Assembly: GCF_002261425.1 (NCBI RefSeq) | Contig: NZ_NEVJ01000001.1 | Span: forward strand, 1-64,000 | Length of the DNA: 64,000 nt | Origin: Bordetella genomosp. 9 | Lineage (GTDB): Bacteria; Pseudomonadota; Gammaproteobacteria; Burkholderiales; Burkholderiaceae_B | Direction: 5' to 3' | Shown: in pieces, positions 44,014 to 52,397 of the stretch | Layout of the letters: each line of letters begins with the position of its first letter | Position numbering within the stretch: the first letter of the stretch is position 1 | Made by a program: the position numbers and the translations under genes | Notes under the pieces: generated by a model | Database searches by the model: none | What the model saw: the letters and a program-made list of their open reading frames with translations, nothing else | Told to the model about the DNA's origin: nothing

Positions 44014-45171
44014 GTGTTCAGCTGGTTCAAGCAAGGCCTGGGCGCATACGCGCCGGCCCCCGTCGGCGCCAGCCGGCGCGACAAAATCCTGGGCGCCTTG
44101 GGCGCGCTGCTCGGCCTGTCATGCACGGAATGGATCGCCCGCCATGCGCTGGGCGAGGCTAGTCCGTGGTTCATCGCGCCGATGGGCGCGTCGGCCGTGC
44201 TGGCGTTCGCCGCGCCGGCCAGCCCGCTGGCGCAGCCCTGGTCGTTGATGGTGGGCAACGTCAGCGCCGCGCTGGTCGGCGTGTTCTTCTCGCACCTGAT
44301 TCCGGCGCCGGGCCTGGCGGCGGCCTGTAGCGTCGCCGCGGCCATCGCCGTCATGTTTGCCCTGCGCTGCCTGCATCCGCCCAGCGGCGCGGTCGCGCTG
44401 ACCGCGGTGCTGGGCGGCCCTTCCATCGCGCAGCTGGGCTATGGCTATGCCCTGTACCCGGTGGCGGTGAACTCCGCGGTACTGCTGTGCATCGCGGTGG
44501 TCTTCAATGGCGTGCTCAAGCGCAATTATCCGCACCGCCACGTCCAGGCGGCGCCGGCCGCGCTGAACCGCGCGGCCACGCCGCTGGGCTTCACCGGCGC
44601 CGATCTGGACGAAGCCCTGCGTTCGCATGACCAGTTGCTGGACATCAGCCGGGAAGACCTGGCGGATATCGTGCTGGAGGCGGAACGCCGTGCCAGCCTG
44701 CGGCGCTTCGGCGGCCTGGCCTGCGGGCAGGTCATGCTGCGGGACGCGGTCGTGGTGCGCGATGACGAGCCGCTGGACGCCGCCCTGCGCCTGCTCGATC
44801 GCCATCGGCTGGCAGCCCTGCCCGTCGTGGATGGCCAGGGCCATCTGCTCGGCCTGCTGGCGCACGGCGACGCGTCCGCCCGCACGGTGCGGCTGGCGTC
44901 GGCGCCCGGAGCGCCTTCACGCGCCTCGCTGGCGCGCGATTGCATGCGCTCCGAAGTGGCCTATGCCACGCCCGCCATGCCGGCCATCGAGCTGGCCCGG
45001 CCGATGGCGTCCGGCATCGCCTGCGTGCCGGTCGTGGACGATGCCCGTCGGCTGGTCGGCGTCATCCATGCGTCGCAACTGATCGACGCCCTGTATCAGC
45101 TGGCGCTGGCTTCCGGCGATTCCGCGGCGGGCAATCCCGCGGCGAGACGCGCCCTGGACGTGGCCGCCTGA
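44014..45171 (+). CDS. HPP-family membrane protein with two CBS domains
   Basis: This 385-residue protein has an N-terminal HPP domain with about four to five membrane helices ('WFIAPMGASAVLAFA' and the family signature 'CLHPPSGAVALTAVLGG') and, from about 240, two CBS motifs ('QVMLRDAVVVRDDEPLDAALRLL', 'DCMRSEVAYATP') that usually bind adenine nucleotides. Some HPP proteins transport nitrite or related ions. The function here is open. It starts with GTG at 44014 after GGAGA. The stop codon is the first base set of a 13-bp repeat array. Confidence 0.88.
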   Translation: MFSWFKQGLGAYAPAPVGASRRDKILGALGALLGLSCTEWIARHALGEASPWFIAPMGASAVLAFAAPASPLAQPWSLMVGNVSAALVGVFFSHLIPAPGLAAACSVAAAIAVMFALRCLHPPSGAVALTAVLGGPSIAQLGYGYALYPVAVNSAVLLCIAVVFNGVLKRNYPHRHVQAAPAALNRAATPLGFTGADLDEALRSHDQLLDISREDLADIVLEAERRASLRRFGGLACGQVMLRDAVVVRDDEPLDAALRLLDRHRLAALPVVDGQGHLLGLLAHGDASARTVRLASAPGAPSRASLARDCMRSEVAYATPAMPAIELARPMASGIACVPVVDDARRLVGVIHASQLIDALYQLALASGDSAAGNPAARRALDVAA

Positions 45172-45220
45172 GCACGCCAACTGAGCACGCCAATCGACCA
45201 CGCCGACTGACCACGCCGCG
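45169..45220. repeat. Four 13-bp tandem repeats starting at the HPP-CBS stop codon
   Basis: TGAGCACGCCAAC and three variants (45182, 45195, 45208) follow one another without gaps. The first unit's TGA is the HPP-CBS stop. Copies two and four also begin with TGA. A 13-bp period shifts frame each time, so contraction would not remove the stop. Confidence 0.8.
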
Positions 45221-45247
45221 CCGATGCGCGGCAGCCGGCGTCGTGGC

Positions 45248-45679
45248 CTATTGCAGCACTTCGCCGTGCACGCCGGCGGCCAGCGTTTCGCTTTCCCAGC
45301 GCTTGCGCGGCACCACTTCGGCCACTGGCCCGCCCGGTGAACGGAACTTGACCGGCAGATGGCCGGGCTCGGTCAGGATCTCCCCGCCGTTTTTCTTTAT
45401 CGCCGCGATGAAGGCGTCCAGATCGTCGACCTCCATGCCGATGTGGTGGATGCACGGCGACGGGCCGGCGAATTCCGCTTCGTCAGCATCCGCCGATTCG
45501 TACTGGATCAGCGTCAGGTCCATGTAGCCGTCGGTCATGTGGCGGGAGATGTGGTCGCCGCGCTTGCCTTTGCGCCGTACCGTGTTCACGTGGGTATAGC
45601 CGAAGACGTTCTCGTAGAACGCGCTTTCCCTGTCCAGGTCTTCGACCCGGAAGGCGATGTGCTTGATGGGATTGGGCAT
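45248..45679 (-). CDS. VOC/glyoxalase-family protein
   Basis: This 143-residue vicinal-oxygen-chelate protein has the paired beta-alpha-beta modules and probable metal ligands H8 ('IKHIAFRVEDLDRESAFYENVFGYT'), His in 'CIHHIGMEVDDLDAF' and Glu in 'GGPVAEVVP'. The family covers lyases, epimerases, ring-cleavage dioxygenases and resistance proteins, so the reaction is undefined. GGAGG before ATG 45679 fixes the start. It diverges from a GntR gene across a perfect 20-bp palindrome, which should be its operator. Confidence 0.87.
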   Translation of the reverse strand: MPNPIKHIAFRVEDLDRESAFYENVFGYTHVNTVRRKGKRGDHISRHMTDGYMDLTLIQYESADADEAEFAGPSPCIHHIGMEVDDLDAFIAAIKKNGGEILTEPGHLPVKFRSPGGPVAEVVPRKRWESETLAAGVHGEVLQ

Positions 45680-45755
45680 GTCAGTCCTCCTGGTGGCGCC
45701 TGCCGTCCGGCATGGCGTGCGGCGAGTGTAGGCCTCGGGCCCCGCACGAGTCAAA

Positions 45756-45775
45756 CGAATCATTCGAATGATTCG
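45756..45775. promoter_or_regulatory. Perfect 20-bp palindrome between the VOC and GntR genes
   Basis: CGAATCATTCGAATGATTCG equals its reverse complement over 20 bases, with a further partial ATTCGAATT repeat to the right. It sits in the 137-base divergent region, 77 bases from the VOC start and 42 bases from the GntR start. It is a strong candidate operator for the UTRA-type GntR protein. Confidence 0.7.
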
Positions 45776-45816
45776 AATTGATACAATGGCGGCCAGCCTT
45801 CCGCCGGATCCCAGCC

Positions 45817-46557
45817 ATGCCCGCCAGCGCGCCTTCTTACGACCAGCCTCTCTATGAAATCGTCCGTGCCGGAATCGTCGAGCGCCTGCGCACCGGTGTG
45901 TGGACCGCCGGCGACCGCCTGCCGCCGGAGCCCGAGCTGGCCAGATTGTTCGGCGTCGGCATCGGCACGGTACGCAGGGCGGTCGAAGCGCTGGTGGCCG
46001 AGCGGCTGCTGACGCGCCGTGCCGGGCGCGGCACGGAAGTCGCGCGCTTTACCGACGACCACGCCTTCGACCTGTATTTCAACTACGTCGATCCGACGGG
46101 CGCGGCCATCAAGGTGACGGCCGAGTTGCTGTCCTTCGCCAGGGAGCGCGCCACCGCGCGTTTCGCCGCGCTGTTCGGCATCGAACGCAACGGCTCGCTC
46201 GCCCATGTGGAGAACCTGCGCCGGATGGACGGCGTACCGGTAATGCTGGACCGCCTGTGGATGCCCTTGAACGTGTTCCCGAATTTGTCCGGGGACGATT
46301 TCGCGGCGCGGCGCGGTTCGATCTACGGGTACTACCAGGAACGCTACGGCGTGTCGGTCGTGCGCGTGCAGGAGGACGTCACCGCGGCGGATGCCGACGC
46401 CGGCGTGGCCGCGGCCTTCGGGCTCAAGCCCGGGACCTCGGTGCTCCAGGTCGAGCGTACGGCATACACCTTCCAGGACAAGCCGGTCGAATTCCGGCGG
46501 CGCTACGTGGACACGCGGCATTGCGCGTATCGCAACGTGCGCGGCTTGCAGGATTGA
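45817..46557 (+). CDS. GntR-family regulator, HutC/UTRA subgroup
   Basis: This 246-residue regulator has a winged helix at about 10-80 ('PEPELARLFGVGIGTVRRAVEALVAERLL', 'RRAGRGTEV' wing) and a UTRA ligand domain from about 95. Position and divergent arrangement suggest it controls the VOC gene and itself through the 45756-45775 palindrome. It is convergent with the RraA-like gene. An upstream in-frame start at 45778 would place 13 extra residues in the operator region and is not favoured. Confidence 0.88.
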   Translation: MPASAPSYDQPLYEIVRAGIVERLRTGVWTAGDRLPPEPELARLFGVGIGTVRRAVEALVAERLLTRRAGRGTEVARFTDDHAFDLYFNYVDPTGAAIKVTAELLSFARERATARFAALFGIERNGSLAHVENLRRMDGVPVMLDRLWMPLNVFPNLSGDDFAARRGSIYGYYQERYGVSVVRVQEDVTAADADAGVAAAFGLKPGTSVLQVERTAYTFQDKPVEFRRRYVDTRHCAYRNVRGLQD

Positions 46558-46558
46558 T

Positions 46559-46579
46559 CCGCCCGACTCCCGTGGGCGG
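46559..46579. terminator. Hairpin between convergent GntR and RraA-like genes
   Basis: CCGCCC-N9-GGGCGG lies in the 28-base gap directly after the GntR stop. The stem is short and there is no T tract, so the call is tentative. Confidence 0.35.
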
Positions 46580-46585
46580 GCGGGT

Positions 46586-47317
46586 TCAGGGCCGATCGCG
46601 CCGCTGCGCGCGCCAGGCCTGGTAGCGCGCCTGGTTCTCGGCATTGGGCGGATACAGGCCCGGCAACTGCGCGCCGCCTTCCACCTGTTCCATGATCCAG
46701 GCTTCCTGCTGTTCCTGTTCGACGGCGGCCTGCACGACTTCTTCCAGCAGGGCGGCGGGTATCAGCACCGCGCCGTCGGCATCGAGCACGATGACGTCAT
46801 TGGGAAACACCGCCACGCCACCGCAGCTGATGGGTTCCTGCCAGCCGACGAAGGTCAGGCCGGCGACCGAAGGCGGTGCCGCCGCGCCGCGGCACCAGAC
46901 CGGCAGCTGCGTGCCCAGCACGCCGGCCAGGTCCCGCACCACGCCGTCGGTGACCAGCGCCGCCACGCCGCGCTTGCGCATGCGCGCGCACAGGATGTCG
47001 CCGAAGATGCCGGCGTCCGTCACACCGAGCGCGTCGACGACGGCGATGCCGCCATCGGGCATCGCCTCGATGGCGGCCCGCGTGGAAATCGGCGACGCCC
47101 ATGATGCCGGCGTCGCCAGGTCTTCCCGTGCCGGGACGAAACGCAGGGTGAAGGCCCGCCCCACGATGCGGGGGCTGTCCGACCGCAATGGCGCCGCGCC
47201 GCGGATCCACACATTGCGCAGGCCTTTCTTCAGCAAAACGGTGGTCAGCGTCGCCGTGGTGATGTGCGTCAGGGCCTGGACGATACTGCCATCCAGCGGT
47301 GCGGCTTGCGTGGTCAT
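46586..47317 (-). CDS. RraA-family protein (aldolase or decarboxylase type)
   Basis: This 243-residue RraA-fold protein has the expected Arg-Asp in 'ALVTDGVVRDLAGVLG' and 'PNDVIVLDADGAVLIP' in the C-terminal half. It is longer than the E. coli RraA and carries a C-terminal helical extension, like catabolic relatives of HMG aldolase. It lies next to a PsiF-type gene with no clear pathway partners, so the substrate is unknown. It is a distant paralogue of the protein at 17836. Confidence 0.8.
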   Translation of the reverse strand: MTTQAAPLDGSIVQALTHITTATLTTVLLKKGLRNVWIRGAAPLRSDSPRIVGRAFTLRFVPAREDLATPASWASPISTRAAIEAMPDGGIAVVDALGVTDAGIFGDILCARMRKRGVAALVTDGVVRDLAGVLGTQLPVWCRGAAAPPSVAGLTFVGWQEPISCGGVAVFPNDVIVLDADGAVLIPAALLEEVVQAAVEQEQQEAWIMEQVEGGAQLPGLYPPNAENQARYQAWRAQRRDRP

Positions 47318-47333
47318 GTGGGTCTTCTCCTGG

Positions 47334-47654
47334 TCAACCCTTCAGGCAGGTGCTCATGAAGGTCTTGCGCTGGTCGCCCTTCAGCGCCTGCTTGCTGGCC
47401 TGGGCATTGCAGTCCTTCATCTTCTGTTGCTGCGGCGTCAGGGTGGCGGCGGGCTGTTCGCCTTTCAGGCAGGCGCTCATGGCGGATTTGTAGGTGTCGC
47501 CGGTCTTCCCCTTGTTGGCGGCGCTGCATTTCGCCATCCGCTCCTGTTGCGGCGTGGGAGTCTTGGCGGGCGCGGTGGTCTGCGCGATGGATACCGAAGC
47601 GGCCAGGCTTGCCGCCATGGCGGCCATGATCAACGTGCGATGTCGAAAAAGCAT
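47334..47654 (-). CDS. PsiF-repeat periplasmic protein
   Basis: This 106-residue exported protein has a signal peptide ending near 'SVSIAQTT' (about residue 24) and two PsiF repeats ('QQERMAKCSAANKG...SACLKG' and 'QQKMKDCNAQASK...STCLKG'), each with a Cys pair that may form a disulfide. PsiF is phosphate-starvation-inducible in E. coli. The function is unknown. ATG 47654 follows GAGAGG; a longer frame would not give a clean signal peptide. It is 16 bases upstream of the RraA-like gene, so they may be co-transcribed. Confidence 0.85.
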   Translation of the reverse strand: MLFRHRTLIMAAMAASLAASVSIAQTTAPAKTPTPQQERMAKCSAANKGKTGDTYKSAMSACLKGEQPAATLTPQQQKMKDCNAQASKQALKGDQRKTFMSTCLKG

Positions 47655-47871
47655 GATGTCCTCTCGATAAGAGGGCCGGCCGCGTGCCGTCCTGCATGCT
47701 CGCGCGTACGCCTGCCGCCCCTGCACACGCCGGCGCGCTCCGCCGGTGCGGCGATCATGTTCCAAAGCGGGGCCGCTCGCAAGGGGGCAAACGCGGGATG
47801 TCCCTAGGTTGCCGCTGGCAGCGGCGCGCCGCTAGCATTGAAAATTCCAGAATCGTGAAAATTTCATTTCC

Positions 47872-48591
47872 ATGGCCCTGTCGACCGCCGCACGCAAGCC
47901 TACGCCGGCGCCGGACGCGCGAGCCGCGATCCGGCCGCGCGCCGTGCGCCAGGGGCATTCGCTGGTCGATCTCTGGCTGGGCGAACAACTTCGCCAGCTG
48001 CGCAAGGACCAGGGCCGCTCGCTGGCCGACGTCGCGGCGGCCTGCGGCATGTCGCTGGGCCTGCTTAGCCAGATCGAGCGCGGACTGAGTTCGATATCGG
48101 TGAAGACGCTGCGGGTGCTGGCGCGCGAGCTGAGCGTGTCGGCCGATACGCTGTTGCGCAACGCCGAATGCGACGACACGGCCGCTGGCGACAACGTCGA
48201 ACGCGCCGGCACGCATCGCATGCTGCGCCTGGACGAAAAAGGCATTGCCAAGGAAGTGGTGACGCCGCCCGCCGCGCGCACCATGGACCTGTGCCGTATC
48301 TCCATCGCGCCCGGCGGCTCCACCGGCGACGACCTGTTCGTCACGGACAAGGGCGAGCAGGTGGGCGTGGTCCTGAGCGGCCTGCTGGAGTTGCGCATCG
48401 AAGACCGCGTCATGCTGCTGCGCGCGGGCGACAGCTTTTGCTATGCCAGCCGCACGCCGCGCCGCTGGCGCAATCCGGGCGATGTCCGCACGGAAGTGAT
48501 CTGGGCCATCAGCAATATCGCGGCTGATACGGACGGCGATGCGAACGCACCGCCGCCACGGCCTCGGGAAGGACGGCGCCGGCGAACCTAG
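47872..48591 (+). CDS. XRE-family regulator with cupin sensor domain
   Basis: This 239-residue regulator has an N-terminal XRE helix-turn-helix ('SLADVAAACGMSLGLLSQIERGLSSISVKTL', about 50-80) and a cupin domain at about 125-215 ('VTDKGEQVGVVLSGLLELRIEDRVMLLRAGDSFCYASRTPRRWRN'). It resembles PuuR-type regulators of amine and amino-acid use. It lies upstream of an amino-acid ABC transporter and a FAD amine oxidase in the same direction and likely controls them. Short GAAAATT direct repeats at about 47839-47863, just before the start, may be its sites. Confidence 0.88.
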   Translation: MALSTAARKPTPAPDARAAIRPRAVRQGHSLVDLWLGEQLRQLRKDQGRSLADVAAACGMSLGLLSQIERGLSSISVKTLRVLARELSVSADTLLRNAECDDTAAGDNVERAGTHRMLRLDEKGIAKEVVTPPAARTMDLCRISIAPGGSTGDDLFVTDKGEQVGVVLSGLLELRIEDRVMLLRAGDSFCYASRTPRRWRNPGDVRTEVIWAISNIAADTDGDANAPPPRPREGRRRRT

Positions 48592-48696
48592 CGCCCGTTG
48601 ACCGAAGGACTTTTCTTCAACGTCAACGGGCCGTGGTCCGCCGCCGCCGGCACGTCAACGTCACGCGATTTCACTTCACGCACAAAAGGACGATCC

Positions 48697-49461
48697 ATGA
48701 AGCTCAGATCCATCGCCGCATCCCTGTTCGCCGCGATTTCGCTGGCCGCGGCCGCCACGGCCGGCGCGCAGGCGGTCGTGAAGGTGGGCTCCACGCCCAC
48801 CGGCAGTCCGTTCACCTTTCTGGATACCAAGACCAACTCCATCGAAGGCGTGATGGTGGACATCATGAAGGCGGTCGGCAAGGAGGCCGGCTTCCAGGTG
48901 CAGATCGAACCCATGGCGTTCTCCGCCTTGATCGGTTCGCTGCAATCCAAGCGCATCGACGTGATTTCCGCGGCGATGTTCATCACGCCCGAACGGCAGA
49001 AGGTGGTGTCCTTCTCCGATCCCGTCTACACCTATGGCGAAGGCCTGATGGTGCCCAAGAGCGACACCAAGGAATACACCAGCTTCGCCGACATGAAAGG
49101 CATGACCGTGGGCGTGCAGGTCGGCACGGCCTTCGTCAAGCCCATCCAGGACAGCGGCGTGTTCAAGGAGGTCAAGCTCTACGACAATCCGCCGGACATG
49201 ATGCGCGACGTCAACGCGGGCCGCATCCAGGGCGGCTTCATGGATTATCCGATCGCGGCCTACACCATCAACCAGAATGCCAGCGGCGCCTTCAGCAACC
49301 TGCGCATGGTCAAGAGCTACAAGCCCGCCGTGACCGGCAGCGTGGGCATCGCCACGCGCAAGGACGATCCCGAATTGCTGAAGAAGATCGATACGGCGCT
49401 GAAGAAGCTGAAGGCCGACGGCACGGTCGACGCCATCCTGAAGAAGTGGGGCCTGGCCTGA
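48697..49461 (+). CDS. Amino-acid ABC transporter, periplasmic binding protein (SBP_bac_3)
   Basis: This 254-residue binding protein has a signal peptide ending near 'ATAGAQA' (about residue 25), 'GSPFTFLDTKTNSIEGVMVDIMKAV' and 'AAMFITPERQKVVSFSDPV', the SBP_bac_3 ligand-site segments. The start at ATG 48697 follows AAAGGA. It is the first gene of a transporter-oxidase operon. The ligand is a polar amino acid or amine by family. Confidence 0.92.
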   Translation: MKLRSIAASLFAAISLAAAATAGAQAVVKVGSTPTGSPFTFLDTKTNSIEGVMVDIMKAVGKEAGFQVQIEPMAFSALIGSLQSKRIDVISAAMFITPERQKVVSFSDPVYTYGEGLMVPKSDTKEYTSFADMKGMTVGVQVGTAFVKPIQDSGVFKEVKLYDNPPDMMRDVNAGRIQGGFMDYPIAAYTINQNASGAFSNLRMVKSYKPAVTGSVGIATRKDDPELLKKIDTALKKLKADGTVDAILKKWGLA

Positions 49462-49494
49462 TCCTGGCGCACCCAGGCAACGGGGGATAAAACG

Positions 49495-50148
49495 ATGATG
49501 GAATTCTTCCAGGATGCGCGGGAATACCTGCCCATCCTGCTGCAGGGCGCCAAGCTCACCATCCTGGTGACGGTGGGCTCGCTGGCCTTGTCGACCGTGC
49601 TGGGCCTGGTCTGGGCCCTGATGCGCGTGTCCGGCATCAAGGCCCTGTCCAGGTTCAGCGCCGGCCTGATCAATGTGCTGCGCGGCATCCCCATCATCGT
49701 GCTGCTGTTCTACATCTACTTCGTCATGCCGGATGCCGGCATCGCGCTGACGGCGGTGCAGGCCGCCATCATCGGCCTGGGCATCGCCTACTCCGCCTAC
49801 CAGGCGGAGAACTTCCGCGCCGGCATCGAGGCCATCGACCGCGGGCAGGTGGAAGCGGCCATGGCGATGGGCATGAGCTGGAGCCTGACCATGCGCCGCG
49901 TGGTGCTGCCGCAGGCCGTGCGCATCGTGCTGCCGCCCTACGGCAACATCATGATCATGATGTTGAAGGATTCTTCCCAGGCGTCCACCATCACGGTGGC
50001 GGAACTGGCGCTGCAGGGCAAGCTGATCGCCGTGTCGACCTTCAAGAACGCCACGGTATTCACGCTGGTCGCGCTGATGTACCTGGTGATGTGCGTGCCG
50101 CTCATCCTGCTGGTGCGCCACCTGGAAAAAAGGAGCGCCGCCAAATGA
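49495..50148 (+). CDS. Amino-acid ABC transporter, permease
   Basis: This 217-residue membrane protein has about five helices and the EAA loop '[30 protein letters not shown]' (about 121-150). It is a HisM/GlnP-type permease expected to form a homodimer. The stop overlaps the ATPase ATG by four bases. Confidence 0.92.
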   Translation: MMEFFQDAREYLPILLQGAKLTILVTVGSLALSTVLGLVWALMRVSGIKALSRFSAGLINVLRGIPIIVLLFYIYFVMPDAGIALTAVQAAIIGLGIAYSAYQAENFRAGIEAIDRGQVEAAMAMGMSWSLTMRRVVLPQAVRIVLPPYGNIMIMMLKDSSQASTITVAELALQGKLIAVSTFKNATVFTLVALMYLVMCVPLILLVRHLEKRSAAK

Positions 50149-50876
50149 TCGCGATGCGAGGCGTGCACAAGCGGTTCGGCGCCCTGGAGGTATTGAAGGG
50201 CATCGACGCCGAAATCAGCAAGGGCGAGGTGGTGTGCATCATCGGCCCGTCGGGCTCGGGCAAGTCGACCATCCTGCGCTGCATCAACGGACTGGAGCGC
50301 TACAACCAGGGCGAGATCACCGTCGACGGGCAACGCGTGGATTGCGACGCCGCGTCCATCGTGTCGATCCGCACGCAGGTGTCCATGGTGTTCCAGCGCT
50401 TCAACCTGTTCCCGCATCGAACCGCGCTGGAGAATGTCATCGAAGGGCCGATCTACGTCAAGGGCGAACCGCGCGCGCAGGCCACCGAACGCGGGCGGGA
50501 ATTGCTGGCCAGCGTCGGCCTGGCCGACAAGGCCGATGCGCATCCGCCGCAGCTGTCCGGCGGCCAGCAGCAGCGCGTGGCGATCGCGCGCGCGCTGGCG
50601 ATGCAGCCCAAGGCCATCCTGTTCGACGAGCCGACCTCCGCGCTGGATCCCGAACTGGTGGGCGACGTGCTGGGCGTCATGCGCAAGCTGGCCGACGACG
50701 GCATGACCATGGTCGTCGTCACCCATGAAATCAGCTTCGCCCGTGAAGTGGCCGACCGCGTGCTGTTCTTCGACGGCGGCGTGGTGGTGGAACAGGGCGT
50801 CGCGCGCGAAGTGCTGAATCATCCCACTCATCCGCGCACGCAGGACTTCCTGCGCCGCGTGCTGCATCCCATGTAA
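50145..50876 (+). CDS. Amino-acid ABC transporter, ATPase
   Basis: This 243-residue ATPase has Walker A 'GPSGSGKST', Q-loop '[11 protein letters not shown]', signature 'LSGGQQQR', Walker B '[11 protein letters not shown]' and switch 'VVTHEIS'. It is closely similar in layout to the ATPase at 28541 but with the standard Pro in Walker B. It energises the permease encoded just upstream. Confidence 0.94.
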   Translation: MIAMRGVHKRFGALEVLKGIDAEISKGEVVCIIGPSGSGKSTILRCINGLERYNQGEITVDGQRVDCDAASIVSIRTQVSMVFQRFNLFPHRTALENVIEGPIYVKGEPRAQATERGRELLASVGLADKADAHPPQLSGGQQQRVAIARALAMQPKAILFDEPTSALDPELVGDVLGVMRKLADDGMTMVVVTHEISFAREVADRVLFFDGGVVVEQGVAREVLNHPTHPRTQDFLRRVLHPM

Positions 50877-50889
50877 GGACCGCTTCATC

Positions 50890-52227
50890 ATGCCGCAAGC
50901 TCAGAGCCGCAGCGCCGACGACGGCGTATTCGATGGCGACGGCAAGGGACCGTTCCCGCTGTCGCCGTCCCTGTGGGCGGCCACCGCCGGCACGGCGCCG
51001 CCCACCGAGGCCCTGGCGGGCGCGGCCAGCGCCGATGTGCTGGTGATCGGCGGCGGCTACGCCGGCCTGAGCACCGCGCTGCACCTGGCCGAGCGCGGCG
51101 TCAACGTCGTCGTGCTGGAGGCCCGCGATATCGGCTTCGGCGGCTCGGGCCGCAACGGCGGCCAGGTCATCCCCGGCTTGAAGTACGACCCGGACGAACT
51201 GCTGGCGCACTACGGACCGGAACGCGGCGAGCAGGTCATCGACTTCGCCGGGCGCACGGCCGATATCGTCTTCGATCTGATCGAACGGCACGGCATGGAC
51301 GTGCCGCGCAGACGCACCGGCTGGATCCAGGGCGCCCACACTCCGCAGGCGCTGGCGCTGGCGCACAAGCGCGCGGCGCAGTGGGCGCGGCGCGGGGTCG
51401 ATGCGCGCCCGCTGGACCGCGAACAGGTCGGCGCGCTGCTGGGCACCGACAAATACCTGGGCGGCTGGATGGACACCCGCGCCGGCGCCATACAGCCCCT
51501 GAGCTACGTGCGCGGACTGGCGCGCGCGGCGATGAATGCCGGCGCCCGCGTGCACACGGCAAGTCCGGTGGCGGACCTGCGGCGCGACGGCGGCAAATGG
51601 ATCGCCACGACGGTGTCCGGGGCCACCGTCGCGGCCGACCGGGTGGTGATGTGCACCAACGCCTACGGCGCCGGCCTGTGGCCCGGGCTGAAGCCGACGA
51701 TCATCGACGCCAACACCTTCCAGGTGGCCACGCGGCCGCTGCCGGAAGACGTGCGCGCCGGCATCCTGCCGCAGGGCCAGGTCTGCTCCGATACGCGCAA
51801 CCTGCTGCTGTACTTCCGGATGGATCACCAGGGCCGTCTGCTGATGGGCGGGCGCGGACCGTTCCGCGAGCCGCGCGGCGTGGCGGACTGGCGCCACCTG
51901 GAGCGCGTCATGGTCAAGATGTTCCCGCGCGTGGCCGGCGTGCCGTTCGAATTCCGCTGGTGCGGCCGGGTCGCCATCACGCGCGATTATCTGCCCCATC
52001 TGCATGAACCCGAGCCCGGGCTGCTGATCGACATCGGCTGCCAGGGGCGTGGCGTCGGCTTGCAGACCGCCATGGGCAAGGCGATGGCCGACTACGTGGC
52101 CACCGGCTCGGCCGCGGCGCTGCCGGTGCCGCTGTCGCCCATCAAGCCTTTTCCGCTGTACGGCTTGCGGCGTATCTACGTGAATGCCGTCGTGACCTGG
52201 TATCGGCTGACGGACGGCGGCGTTTGA
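50890..52227 (+). CDS. FAD-dependent amine/D-amino-acid oxidoreductase (DAO family)
   Basis: This 445-residue flavoenzyme has 'VLVIGGGYAGLSTALHLAERGV' (about 50-71) for FAD, 'GFGGSGRNGGQV', the Gly-rich loop of PuuB-type gamma-glutamyl-amine oxidases, and a C-terminal 'IDIGCQGRGVGLQTAMGKAMADY'. It should oxidise the amine of the compound imported by the ABC transporter 13 bases upstream. PuuB-like polyamine or amino-acid breakdown is a reasonable class-level call. The XRE-cupin regulator upstream supports it. Confidence 0.88.
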   Translation: MPQAQSRSADDGVFDGDGKGPFPLSPSLWAATAGTAPPTEALAGAASADVLVIGGGYAGLSTALHLAERGVNVVVLEARDIGFGGSGRNGGQVIPGLKYDPDELLAHYGPERGEQVIDFAGRTADIVFDLIERHGMDVPRRRTGWIQGAHTPQALALAHKRAAQWARRGVDARPLDREQVGALLGTDKYLGGWMDTRAGAIQPLSYVRGLARAAMNAGARVHTASPVADLRRDGGKWIATTVSGATVAADRVVMCTNAYGAGLWPGLKPTIIDANTFQVATRPLPEDVRAGILPQGQVCSDTRNLLLYFRMDHQGRLLMGGRGPFREPRGVADWRHLERVMVKMFPRVAGVPFEFRWCGRVAITRDYLPHLHEPEPGLLIDIGCQGRGVGLQTAMGKAMADYVATGSAAALPVPLSPIKPFPLYGLRRIYVNAVVTWYRLTDGGV

Positions 52228-52397
52228 CGCATCGTTTGAGCCGGATCAATCCGGCGGCGGTAAGACCTTGTAGCATCGTGGTACGTAACCGGCAGGCGCG
52301 GGTGTTTGCGGCCGCGCGGCCCGCGGTTAGAGTTGTCTGCGCTTCTCTCCTGGACTAACACCGTGGCCCCGCGGCCATCACGGTAAAGGATTTCCGG

